Assembly (NCBI GenBank): GCA_036435485.1
Contig: JAZHRN010000139.1
Span: 4,836,001-4,900,000 of the forward strand
DNA: 64,000 nt
Direction: 5' to 3'
DNA from: Saposhnikovia divaricata
Lineage: Eukaryota > Streptophyta > Magnoliopsida > Apiales > Apiaceae
Shown here: positions 1 to 13,134 of the stretch, piece by piece
Layout: the number at the start of each line of letters is the position of its first letter
Numbering within the stretch: position 1 is the first letter of the stretch
Program-made: the position numbers and the translations under genes
Notes under the pieces: generated by a model
Seen by the model: only the letters and a program-made list of their open reading frames with translations
Told to the model about the DNA's origin: nothing
Database searches by the model: none

Positions 1-891
1 ATATATCTTGAGATCCGTACGGTTGGATCGTCGAGAAATAATTTTTAAAAAAGAGAATCAACAATCCGTGACAAAGAACTAGTTACGGGTACTAGTCAAT
101 TCGATAGTTGACTACTAAAATCTCCAACCAAATTAATTTTTTATTTTTAAAAAATTTGGGAATATCACTAGATTAGTTATATATTGAGATCCGTATGGTT
201 GGATCACCGAGAATTGTTTTTTAAAAAATAGAATCAACAATCCGTGACAAAGCACTAGTTACGAGTACTAGTCAATTCGGTATTTGATTATTAAGATCTC
301 CAAACACAATAATTTTTTATTTTTTGAAAATTTGGGAATATCACCAAATTAGATATATCTTGAGATCCGTACGGTTGGATCGTCGAGATATATTTTTTTA
401 AAAATAGAATCAACAATCCGTGACAAAGAACTAGTTACGAGTACTAGTTAATTCGGTAGTTGACTACTAAGGTCTCCAACCAAATTAATTTTTTATTTTT
501 TGAAAATTTGGGAATATCACTAAATTAGATATATCTTGAGATCCGTACGGTTGGATCTTCGATAAATAATTTTTAAAAAATAGAATCAACAATCCGTGAC
601 AAAGCACTAGTTACGAGTACTAGTCAATTCGGTAGTTGACTACTAAGATCTCCAACCAAATTATTTTTTTATTTTTTTAAAATTTGGTAATATCACTAGA
701 TTAGATATATCTTGAGATCCGTAGGGTTGGATCGTCGAGAAATTATTTTTAAAAAATAGAATCAACAATCCGTGACAAAGCATTAGTTCCGAGTACTAGT
801 CAATTTGGTAGTTGATTATTAAGATCTCCAAACAAATTAATTTTTTATTTTTTGATAATTTGGGAATATCACTAAATTAGATATATCTTGA

Positions 892-3800
892 GATCCGTAC
901 GGTTGGATCGTCGAGAAATAATTTTTAAAAAATAGAATCAACAATCCGTGACAAAGCACTAGTTACGAGTACTAGTCAATTCGGTAGTTGACTATTATGA
1001 TCTCCAGCCAAATTAATTTTTTATTTTTTGAAAATTTGGGAATATCACTAGATTAGATACATCTTGAGATCCGTACGGTTAGATCATCAAAAATAATTTT
1101 TAAAAAATAGAATCAACAATCCGTGACAAAGCACTAGTTACGAGTACTAGTCAATTCGGTAGTTGACTACTATGATCTCCCGCCAAATTAATTTTTTATT
1201 TTTTTAAAATTTGGAAATATCACTAGATTAGATATATCTTGAGATCCGTACGGTTAGATCATCAAAAATAATTTTTAAAAAATAGAATCAACAATCCGTG
1301 ACAAAGCATTAGTTACGAGTACTAGTCAATTCGGTAGTTTACTAAGATCTCCAACCAAATTAATTTTTTATTTTTTGAAAATTAGGGAATATCGCTAGAT
1401 TAGATATATCTTGAGATCCGTATGGTTGGATCGTCGAGAAATAATTTTTAAAAAATAGAATCAACAATCCATGACAAAGCACTAGTTACGAGTACTAGTC
1501 AATTCGATAGTTTACTACTAAGATCTTCAAGCAAATTAATTTTATATTTTTTGAAAATTTGGGAATATCACTAAATTATATATATCTTGAGATCCGTGCG
1601 GTTGGATCGTCGAGATATATTTTTTTAAAAATAGAATCAACAATCCGTGACAAAACACTAGTTACGAGTACTAGTCAATTCGGTAGTTGACTTCTAATAT
1701 CTCCAACCAAATTAATTTTTTATTTTTTGAAAATTTGGGAATATCACTAGATTAGATATATCTTAAGATCCGTACGGTTGGATCGTCGAGAAATAATTTT
1801 TAAAAAATAGAATCAACAATCCGTGACAAAGCACTAGTTACAAGTACTAGTCAATTCGATAGTTGACTACTAAAATCTCCAACCAAATTAATTTTTTATT
1901 TTTTGAAAATTTGGGAATATCACTAGATTAGATATATCTTAAGATCCGTACGGTTGGATCGTCGAGAAATAATTTTTAAAAAATAGAATCAACAATCCGT
2001 GACAAAGCACTAGTTACAAGTACTAGTCAATTCGATAGTTGACTACTAAAATCTCCAACCAAATTAATTTTTTATTTCTTAAAAATTTGGGAATATCACT
2101 AGATTAGAAATATCTTGAGATCCGTATGGTTGGATCGTTGAGAAATAATGTTTAAAAAATAGAATCAACAAATCGTGACAAAGCACTAGTTACGAGTACT
2201 AGTCAATTCGGTAGTTGACTACGAAAATCTCCAACCAAATTAAATTTTTATTTTTTGAAAATTATGGTATATCACTAAATTAGATATATCTTGAGATCCG
2301 TACGGTTGGATCGTCGAGATATATTTTTTAAAACATAGAATTAACAATCCGTGACAAATCACTAGTTACGAGTACTAGTCAATTCGGTAGTTGACTACTA
2401 AGATCTCCAACCAAATTATTTTTTTTATTTTTTTAAAATTTGGTAATATCACTAGATTAGATATATCTTGAGATCCGTAGGGTTGGATCGTCGAGAAATA
2501 ATTTTTAAAAAATAGAATCAACAATCCGTGACAAAGCACTAGTTACGAGTACTAGTCAATTCGGTAGTTGAATACTATGATCTCCAGCCAAATTAATTTT
2601 TTATTTTTTGAAAATTTGGGAATATCACTTGATTAGATATATCTTGAGATCCGTACGGTTAGATCATCAAAAATAAGTTTTAAAAAATAGAATCAACAAT
2701 TCCTGACAAAGCACTAGTTATGAGTACTAGTCAATTCGGTAGTTGAATACTAAGATCTCCTGCCAAATTAATTTTTTATTTTTTTTTAAATTTGGGAATA
2801 TTACTAGATTAGATATATCTTGAGATCCGTACGGTTAGATCATCAAAAATAATTTTTAAAAAATAGAATCAACAATCCGTGACAAAGCACTAGTTACGAG
2901 TACTAGTCAATTCGGTAGTTTACTAAGATCTCCAACCAAATTAATTTTTTATTTTTTGAAAATTTGGGAATATCACTAGATTAGATATATCTTGAGATCC
3001 GTATGGTTGGATCGTCGAGAAATAATTTTTAAAAAATAGAATCAACAATCCATGACAAAGCACTAGTTACGAGTACTAGTCAATTCGATAGTTTACTACT
3101 AAGATCTTCAAGCAAATTAATTTTATATTTTTTGAAAATTTGGGAATATCACTAAATTATATATATCTTGAGATCCGTGCGGTTGGATCGTCGAGATATA
3201 TTTTTTTAAAAATAGAATCAACAATCCGTGACAAAACACTAGTTACGAGTACTAGTCAATTCGGTAGTTGACTTCTAATATCTCCAACCAAATTAATTTT
3301 TTATTTTTTGAAAATTTGGGAATATCACTAGATTAGATATATCTTAAGATCCGTACGGTTGGATCGTCGAAAATAATTTTTAAAAAATAGAATCAACAAT
3401 CCGTGACAAAGCACTAGTTACAAGTACTAGTCAATTCGATAGTTGACTTCAAAAATCTCCAACCAAATTAATTTTTTATTTCTTAAAAATTTGGGAATAT
3501 CACTAGATTAGATATATCTTGAGATCCGTATGGTTGGATCGTTGAGAAATAATGTTTAAAAAATAGAATCAACAAATCGTGACAAAGCACTAGTTACGAG
3601 TACTAGTCAATTCGGTAGTTGACTACGAAAATCTCCAACCAAATTAAATTTTTATTTTTTGAAAATTATGGTATATCACTAAATTAGATATATCTTGAGA
3701 TCCGTACGGTTGGATCGTCGAGATATATTTTTTAAAACATAGAATTAACAATGCGTGACAAAGCACTAGTTACGAGTACTAGTCAATTCGGTAGTTGACT

Positions 3801-6800
3801 ACTAAGATCTCCAACCAAATTATTTTTTTATTTTTTTAAAATTTGGTAATATCACTAGATTAGATATATCTTGAGATCCGTAGGGTTGGATCGTCGAGAA
3901 ATAATTTTTAAAAAATAGAATCAACAATCCGTGACAAAGCACTAGTTACGAGTACTAGTCAATTCGGTAGTTGACTATTATGATCTCCAGCCAAATTAAT
4001 TTTTTATTTTTTGAAAATTTGGGAATATCACTAGATTAGATACATCTTGAGATCCGTACGGTTAGATCATCAAAAATAATTTTTAAAAAATAGAATCAAC
4101 AATCCGTGACAAAGCACTAGTTACGAGTACTAGTCAATTCGGTAGTTGACTACTATGATCTCCCGCCAAATTAATTTTTTATTTTTTTAAAATTTGGAAA
4201 TATCACTAGATTAGATATATCTTGAGATCCGTACGGTTAGATCATCAAAAATAATTTTTAAAAAATAGAATCAACAATCCGTGACAAAGTATTAGTTACG
4301 AGTACTAGTCAATTCGGTAGTTTACTAAGATCTCCAACCAAATTAATTTTTTATTTTTTGAAAATTAGGGAATATCGCTAGATTAGATATATCTTGAGAT
4401 CCGTATGGTTGGATCGTCGAGAAATAATTTTTAAAAAATAGAATCAACAATCCATGACAAAGCACTAGTTACGAGTACTAGTCAATTCGATAGTTTACTA
4501 CTAAGATCTTCAAGCAAATTAATTTTATATTTTTTGAAAATTTGGGAATATCACTAAATTATATATATCTTGAGATCCGTGCGGTTGGATCGTCGAGATA
4601 TATTTTTTTAAAAATAGAATCAACAATCCGTGACAAAACACTAATTACGAGTACTAGTCAATTCGGTAGTTGACTTCTAATATCTCCAAACAAATTAATT
4701 TTTTATTTTTTGAAAATTTGGGAATATCACTAGATTAGATATATCTTAAGATCCGTACGGTTGGATCGTCGAGAAATAATTTTTAAAAAATAGAATCAAC
4801 AATCCGTGACAAAGCACTAGTTACAAGTACTAGTCAATTCGATAGTTGACTACTAAAATCTCCAACCAAATTAATTTTTTATTTTTTGAAAATTTGGGAA
4901 TATCACTAGATTAGATATATCTTAAGATCCGTACGGTTGGATCGTCGAGAAATAATTTTTAAAAAATAGAATCAACAATCCGTGACAAAGCACTAGTTAC
5001 AAGTACTAGTCAATTCGATAGTTGACTACTAAAATCTCCAACCAAATTAATTTTTTATTTCTTAAAAATTTGGGAATATCACTAGATTAGAAATATCTTG
5101 AGATCCGTATGGTTGGATCGTTGAGAAATAATGTTTAAAAAATAGAATCAACAAATCGTGACAAAGCACTAGTTACGAGTACTAGTCAATTCGGTAGTTG
5201 ACTACGAAAATCTCCAACCAAATTAAATTTTTATTTTTTGAAAATTATGGTATATCACTAAATTAGATATATCTTGAGATCCGTACGGTTGGATCGTCGA
5301 GATATATTTTTTAAAACATAGAATTAACAATCCGTGACAAATCACTAGTTACGAGTACTAGTCAATTCGGTAGTTGACTACTAAGATCTCCAACCAAATT
5401 ATTTTTTTTATTTTTTTAAAATTTGGTAATATCACTAGATTAGATATATCTTGAGATCCGTAGGGTTGGATCGTCGAGAAATAATTTTTAAAAAATAGAA
5501 TCAACAATCCGTGACAAAGCACTAGTTACGAGTACTAGTCAATTCGGTAGTTGAATACTATGATCTCCAGCCAAATTAATTTTTTATTTTTTGAAAATTT
5601 GGGAATATCACTTGATTAGATATATCTTGAGATCCGTACGGTTAGATCATCAAAAATAAGTTTTAAAAAATAGAATCAACAATTCCTGACAAAGCACTAG
5701 TTATGAGTACTAGTCAATTCGGTAGTTGAATACTAAGATCTCCTGCCAAATTAATTTTTTATTTTTTTTTAAATTTGGGAATATTACTAGATTAGATATA
5801 TCTTGAGATCCGTACGGTTAGATCATCAAAAATAATTTTTAAAAAATAGAATCAACAATCCGTGACAAAGCACTAGTTACGAGTACTAGTCAATTCGGTA
5901 GTTTACTAAGATCTCCAACCAAATTAATTTTTTATTTTTTGAAAATTTGGGAATATCACTAGATTAGATATATCTTGAGATCCGTATGGTTGGATCGTCG
6001 AGAAATAATTTTTAAAAAATAGAATCAACAATCCATGACAAAGCACTAGTTACGAGTACTAGTCAATTCGATAGTTTACTACTATGATCTTCAAGCAAAT
6101 TAATTTTATATTTTTTGAAAATTTGGGAATATCACTAAATTATATATATCTTGAGATCCGTGCGGTTGGATCGTCGAGATATATTTTTTTAAAAATAGAA
6201 TCAACAATCCGTGACAAAACACTAGTTACGAGTACTAGTCAATTCGGTAGTTGACTTCTAATATCTCCAACCAAATTAATTTTTTATTTTTTGAAAATTT
6301 GGGAATATCACTAGATTAGATATATCTTAAGATCCGTACGGTTGGATCGTCGAAAATAATTTTTAAAAAATAGAATCAACAATCCGTGACAAAGCACTAG
6401 TTACAAGTACTAGTCAATTCGATAGTTGACTTCAAAAATCTCCAACCAAATTAATTTTTTATTTCTTAAAAATTTGGGAATATCACTAGATTAGATATAT
6501 CTTGAGATCCGTATGGTTGGATCGTTGAGAAATAATGTTTAAAAAATAGAATCAACAAATCGTGACAAAGCACTAGTTACGAGTACTAGTCAATTCGGTA
6601 GTTGACTACGAAAATCTCCAACCAAATTAAATTTTTATTTTTTGAAAATTATGGTATATCACTAAATTAGATATATCTTGAGATCCGTACGGTTGGATCG
6701 TCGAGATATATTTTTTAAAACATAGAATTAACAATGCGTGACAAAGCACTAGTTACGAGTACTAGTCAATTCGGTAGTTGACTACTAAGATCTCCAACCA

Positions 6801-9800
6801 AATTATTTTTTTATTTTTTTAAAATTTGGTAATATCACTAGATTAGATATATCTTGAGATCCGTAGGGTTGGATCGTCGAGAAATAATTTTTAAAAAATA
6901 GAATCAACAATCCGTGACAAAGCACTAGTTACGAGTACTAGTCAATTCGGTAGTTGACTATTATGATCTCCAGCCAAATTAATTTTTTATTTTTTGAAAA
7001 TTTGGGAATATCACTAGATTAGATACATCTTGAGATCCGTACGGTTAGATCATCAAAAATAATTTTTAAAAAATAGAATCAACAATCCGTGACAAAGCAC
7101 TAGTTACGAGTACTAGTCAATTCGGTAGTTGACTACTATGATCTCCCGCCAAATTAATTTTTTATTTTTTTAAAATTTGGAAATATCACTAGATTAGATA
7201 TATCTTGAGATCCGTACGGTTAGATCATCAAAAATAATTTTTAAAAAATAGAATCAACAATCCGTGACAAAGCATTAGTTACGAGTACTAGTCAATTCGG
7301 TAGTTTACTAAGATCTCCAACCAAATTAATTTTTTATTTTTTGAAAATTAGGGAATATCGCTAGATTAGATATATCTTGAGATCCGTATGGTTGGATCGT
7401 CGAGAAATAATTTTTAAAAAATAGAATCAACAATCCATGACAAAGCACTAGTTACGAGTACTAGTCAATTCGATAGTTTACTACTAAGATCTTCAAGCAA
7501 ATTAATTTTATATTTTTTGAAAATTTGGGAATATCACTAAATTATATATATCTTGAGATCCGTGCGGTTGGATCGTCGAGATATATTTTTTTAAAAATAG
7601 AATCAACAATCCGTGACAAAACACTAATTACGAGTACTAGTCAATTCGGTAGTTGACTTCTAATATCTCCAAACAAATTAATTTTTTATTTTTTGAAAAT
7701 TTGGGAATATCACTAGATTAGATATATCTTAAGATCCGTACGGTTGGATCGTCGAGAAATAATTTTTAAAAAATAGAATCAACAATCCGTGACAAAGCAC
7801 TAGTTACAAGTACTAGTCAATTCGATAGTTGACTACTAAAATCTCCAACCAAATTAATTTTTTATTTTTTGAAAATTTGGGAATATCACTAGATTAGATA
7901 TATCTTAAGATCCGTACGGTTGGATCGTCGAGAAATAATTTTTAAAAAATAGAATCAACAATCCGTGACAAAGCACTAGTTACAAGTACTAGTCAATTCG
8001 ATAGTTGACTACTAAAATCTCCAACCAAATTAATTTTTTATTTCTTAAAAATTTGGGAATATCACTAGATTAGAAATATCTTGAGATCCGTATGGTTGGA
8101 TCGTTGAGAAATAATGTTTAAAAAATAGAATCAACAAATCGTGACAAAGCACTAGTTACGAGTACTAGTCAATTCGGTAGTTGACTACGAAAATCTCCAA
8201 CCAAATTAAATTTTTATTTTTTGAAAATTATGGTATATCACTAAATTAGATATATCTTGAGATCCGTACGGTTGGATCGTCGAGATATATTTTTTAAAAC
8301 ATAGAATTAACAATCCGTGACAAATCACTAGTTACGAGTACTAGTCAATTCGGTAGTTGACTACTAAGATCTCCAACCAAATTATTTTTTTTATTTTTTT
8401 AAAATTTGGTAATATCACTAGATTAGATATATCTTGAGATCCGTAGGGTTGGATCGTCGAGAAATAATTTTTAAAAAATAGAATCAACAATCCGTGACAA
8501 AGCACTAGTTACGAGTACTAGTCAATTCGGTAGTTGAATACTATGATCTCCAGCCAAATTAATTTTTTATTTTTTGAAAATTTGGGAATATCACTTGATT
8601 AGATATATCTTGAGATCCGTACGGTTAGATCATAAAAAATAAGTTTTAAAAAATAGAATCAACAATTCCTGACAAAGCACTAGTTATGAGTACTAGTCAA
8701 TTCGGTAGTTGAATACTAAGATCTCCTGCCAAATTAATTTTTTATTTTTTTTTAAATTTGGGAATATTACTAGATTAGATATATCTTGAGATCCGTACGG
8801 TTAGATCATCAAAAATAATTTTTAAAAAATAGAATCAACAATCCGTGACAAAGCACTAGTTACGAGTACTAGTCAATTCGGTAGTTTACTAAGATCTCCA
8901 ACCAAATTAATTTTTTATTTTTTGAAAATTTGGGAATATCACTAGATTAGATATATCTTGAGATCCGTATGGTTGGATCGTCGAGAAATAATTTTTAAAA
9001 AATAGAATCAACAATCCATGACAAAGCACTAGTTACGAGTACTAGTCAATTCGATAGTTTACTACTAAGATCTTCAAGCAAATTAATTTTATATTTTTTG
9101 AAAATTTGGGAATATCACTAAATTATATATATCTTGAGATCCGTGCGGTTGGATCGTCGAGATATATTTTTTTAAAAATAGAATCAACAATCCGTGACAA
9201 AACACTAGTTACGAGTACTAGTCAATTCGGTAGTTGACTTCAAATATCTCCAACCAAATTAATTTTTTATTTTTTGAAAATTTGGGAATATCACTAGATT
9301 AGATATATCTTAAGATCCGTACGGTTGGATCGTCGAAAATAATTTTTAAAAAATAGAATCAACAATCCGTGACAAAGCACTAGTTACAAGTACTAGTCAA
9401 TTCGATAGTTGACTTCAAAAATCTCCAACCAAATTAATTTTTTATTTCTTAAAAATTTGGGAATATCACTAGATTAGATATATCTTGAGATCCGTATGGT
9501 TGGATCGTTGAGAAATAATGTTTAAAAAATAGAATCAACAAATCGTGACAAAGCACTAGTTACGAGTACTAGTCAATTCGGTAGTTGACTACGAAAATCT
9601 CCAACCAAATTAAATTTTTATTTTTTGAAAATTATGGTATATCACTAAATTAGATATATCTTGAGATCCGTACGGTTGGATCGTCGAGATATATTTTTTA
9701 AAACATAGAATTAACAATGCGTGACAAAGCACTAGTTACGAGTACTAGTCAATTCGGTAGTTGACTACTAAGATCTCCAACCAAATTATTTTTTTATTTT

Positions 9801-9841
9801 TTTTAAAATTTGGTAATATCACTAGATTAGATATATCTTGA
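892..9841. repeat. Higher-order repeat: three copies of a 17-monomer, 2983-bp unit
   Basis: Variant monomers recur at exactly 2983 bp. The 'attagggaatatcgc' variant is at 1381, 4364 and 7347. The 'gatccgtgcg' variant is at 1591, 4574 and 7557, and a second set of it is at 3172, 6155 and 9138. Units start at 892, 3875 and 6858. Monomer starts in unit 1 are 892, 1068, 1243, 1415, 1591, 1767, 1943, 2119, 2295, 2472, 2648, 2824, 2996, 3172, 3348, 3523 and 3699. Copies differ by only a few substitutions, for example near 4290, 6083 and 8631. Inside each unit a 9-monomer block and an 8-monomer block are related at an offset of 1581 bp. The difference is one duplicated monomer (1767 and 1943 are near twins). 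Confidence 0.93.
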
Positions 9842-12815
9842 GATCCGTAGGGTTGGATCGTCGAGAAATAATTTTTAAAAAATAGAATCAACAATCCGTG
9901 ACAAAGCACTAGTTACGAGTACTAGTCAATTCGGTAGTTGACTACTATGATCTCCAGCCAAATTAATTTTTTATTTTTTGAAAATTTGGGAATATCACTT
10001 GATTAGATATATCTTGAGATCTGTACGGTTAGATCATCAAAAATAATTTTTAAAAAAATAGAATCAACAATTCGTGACAAAGCACTAGTTATGAGTACTA
10101 GTCAATTCGGTAGTTGACTACTAAGATCTCCAGCCAAATTAATTTTTTATTTTTTTTTTAAATTTGGGAATATTACTAGATTAGATATATCTTGAGATCC
10201 GTACGGTTAGATCATCAAAAATAATTTTTAAAAAATAGAATCAACAATCCGTGACAAAGCACTAGTTACGAGTACTAGTCAATTCGGTAGTTTACTAAGA
10301 TCTCCAACCAAATTAATTTTTTATTTTTTGAAAATTTGGGAATATCGCTAGATTAGATATATCTTGAGATCCGTATGGTTGGATTGTCGAGAAATAATTT
10401 TTAAAAAATAGAATCAACAATCCATGACAAAGCACTAGTTACGAGTACTAGTCAATTCGATAGTTTACTACTAAGATCTTCAAGCAAATTAATTTTATAT
10501 TTTTTGAAAATTTGGGAATATCACTAAATTATATATATCTTGAGATCCGTGCGGTTGGATCGTCGAGATATATTTTTTTAAAAATAGAATCAACAATCCG
10601 TGACAAAACACTAGTTACGAGTACTAGTTAATTCGGTAGTTGACTTCTAATATCTCCAACCAAATTAATTTTTTATTTTTTGAAAATTTGGGAATATCAC
10701 TAGATTAGATATATCTTAAGATCCGTACGGTTGGATCGTCGAGAAATAATTTTTAAAAAATAGAATCAACAATCCGTGACAAAGCACTAGTTACAAGTAC
10801 TAGTCAATTCGATAGTTGACTACTAAAATCTCCAACCAAATTAATTTTTTATTTCTAAAAAATTTGGGAATATCACTAGATTAGATATATCTTGAGATCC
10901 GTATGGTTGGATCGTTGAGAAATAATGTTTAAAAAATAGAATCAACAAATCGTGACAAAGCACTAGTTACGAGTACTAGTCAATTCGGTAGTTGACTACG
11001 AAAATATCCAACCAAATTAAATTTTTATTTTTTGAAAATTATGGTATATCACTAAATTAGATATATCTTGAGATCCGTACGGTTGGATCGTCGAGATATA
11101 TTTTTTAAAACATAGAATTAACAATCCGTGACAAAGCACTAGTTACGAGTACTAGTCAATTCGGTAGTTGACTACTAAGATCTCCAACCAAATTATTTTT
11201 TTAAAATTTGGTAATATCACTAGATTAGATATATCTTGAGATCCGTAGGGTTGGATCGTCGAGAAATAATTTTTAAAAAATAGAATCAACAATCCGTGAC
11301 AAAGCACTAGTTACGAGTACTAGTCAATTCGGTAGTTGACTACTATGATCTCCAGCCAAATTAATTTTTTATTTTTTGAAAATTTGGGAATATCACTTGA
11401 TTAGATATATCTTGAGATCCGTACTATTAGATCATCAAAAATAATTTTTAAAAAATAGAATCAACAATCCGTGACAAAACACTAGTTATGAGTACTAGTC
11501 AATTCGGTAGTTGACTACTAAGATCTCCAGCCAAAGTAATTTTTTATTTTTTTTTAAATTTGGGAATATTACTAGATTAGATATATCTTGAGATACGTAC
11601 GGTTAGATCATCAAAAATAATTTTTAAAAAATAGAATCAACAATCCGTGACAAAGCACTAGTTACGAATACTAGTCAATTCGGTAGTTTACTAAGATCTC
11701 CAACCAAATTAATTTTTTATTTTATGAAAATTTGGGAATATCACTAGATTAGATATATCTTAAGATCCGTACGGTTGGATCGTCGAGAAATAATTTTTAA
11801 AAAATAGAATCAACAATCCGTGACAAAACACTAGTTACAAGTACTAGTCAATTCGATAGTTGACTACTAAAATCTCCAACCTAATTAATTTTTTATTTCT
11901 TAAAAATTTGGGAATATCACTAGATTAGATATATCTTGAGATCCGTATGGTTGGATCGTTGAGAAATAATGTTTAAAAAATAGAATCAACAAATCGTGAC
12001 AAAGCAATAGTTACGAGTACTAGTCAATTCGGTAGTTGACTACGAAAATCTCCAACCAAATTAAATTTTATTTTTTGAAAATTATGGTATATCATTTAAT
12101 TAGATATATCTTGAGATCCGTACGGTTGGATCGTCGATATATATTTTTTAAAACATAGAATTAACAATCCGTGATAAAGCACTAGTTACGAGTACTAGTC
12201 AATTCGGTAGTTGACTACTAAGATCTCCAACCAAATTAATTTTTTATATTTTGAAAATTGGGAATATCACTAGATTTGATATATCTTGAGATCCGTTCGG
12301 TTGGATCGTCGAGAAATAATTCTTAAAAATAGAATAACAATCCATGACAAAATACTAGTTACGAGTACTAGTCAATTCGGTAGTTGACTACTAAGATCTC
12401 CAACCAAATTAATTTTTTATTTTATGAAAATTTGGGAATATTACTAGATTAGATATATCTTGAAATCCGTACGGTTGGATCGTCGAGAAATAATTTTTAA
12501 AAAAATAGAATAACAATCCGTGACAAAACACTAGTTATGAGTACTAGTCAATTCGGTAGTTGACTACTAAGATTTCCAACCAAATTAATTTATTTATTTT
12601 TGAAAATTTGCGAATATCACTAAATTAGATATATTTTGACATCCGACGGTTGGATCGTCGAGAAATATTTTTTTTTAAAACGAAACAAAAAGCCATAACA
12701 AAGCACTAGTTACGAGTACTAGTCAATTTAGTTGTTCATTGATAAGATCTCAAGCCAAAATAATTTTTTGGTTTTTGTAAAATTTGGGTACATCAAAAAA
12801 TTAGATATATCTCGA
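9842..12815. repeat. Satellite array edge: 8-monomer periodicity, then decay
   Basis: At 9842 the variant order jumps to that of the second half of the 17-mer. The next monomers resemble 2472, 2648, 2824, 2996, 3172 and so on. The 'gatccgtaggg' variant then recurs at 11240, 1398 bp later, which is eight monomers. Past about 11592 two monomer types are skipped. The last three monomers (about 12290, 12470 and 12640) are diverged from all internal ones, and the final unit ends near 12815. This is the usual pattern for an array margin that escapes homogenisation. Confidence 0.85.
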
Positions 12816-13134
12816 CAATCCGATCTGAACCGAATGTTCCTACATCCAAACAAAATCCGATCCGAACAGTAAAAATCCGAAAGAGAACCGAACCCAATTT
12901 GATCCGATCTTAATCCAAAATTTATCCGATTTTAATCCGAATTTTACCCGAACCGAATCAGATCCGATCCGAACCAAACATGCTCTAAATAGTAGCTTAA
13001 CCGAAAGTGGATCCGAACCGAATCAGATCCGATCCGAACCAAACAGGTTCTAAATAGTACCTTAACCGAAAGTGGATCCGATCCGAAGCAGATCCGATCC
13101 GAAACCGATCCGTTTACCCGATTTGCCAGGTCTA
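12816..13134 (-). mobile_element. Terminal remnant of a hAT-like non-autonomous element
   Basis: The stretch is built of short CCGATCC / CCGAACCG repeats. It includes a ~62-bp direct duplication (about 12953-13014 and 13016-13076). On the minus strand it begins 'tagacctggcaaatcggg' at 13134, which looks like a hAT-type end followed by subterminal repeats. No matching second end was found. The left side simply meets the satellite, so the element appears truncated there. A short reading frame across it is an artefact of the repeat. Confidence 0.45.

Larger units (their letters stand above)
1..12815. repeat. Tandem satellite array, ~176-bp monomer
   Basis: About 72 head-to-tail monomers, mostly 175-177 bp, with some 172-bp variants. 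Each can be phased on a GATCCG motif; the first ones lie at 12, 188, 364, 540, 716 and 892. The unit is AT-rich, with T and A runs beside short GC islands. Two dyads recur in nearly every unit: GATCC-8 nt-GGATC, and ACTAGT-7 nt-ACTAGT in which both arms are themselves palindromes. No open reading frame of note occurs on either strand. The unit length fits one nucleosome repeat, as is usual for centromeric, pericentromeric or subtelomeric plant satellites. The chromosomal position cannot be told from this window. Confidence 0.98.

Noticed and set aside
1..12815. Regular direct repeats as a CRISPR array or a centromere with CENP-B boxes
   Set aside because: The ~176-bp units are contiguous without spacers and are found in a plant context. 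I searched the monomer for the CENP-B consensus and found no match.
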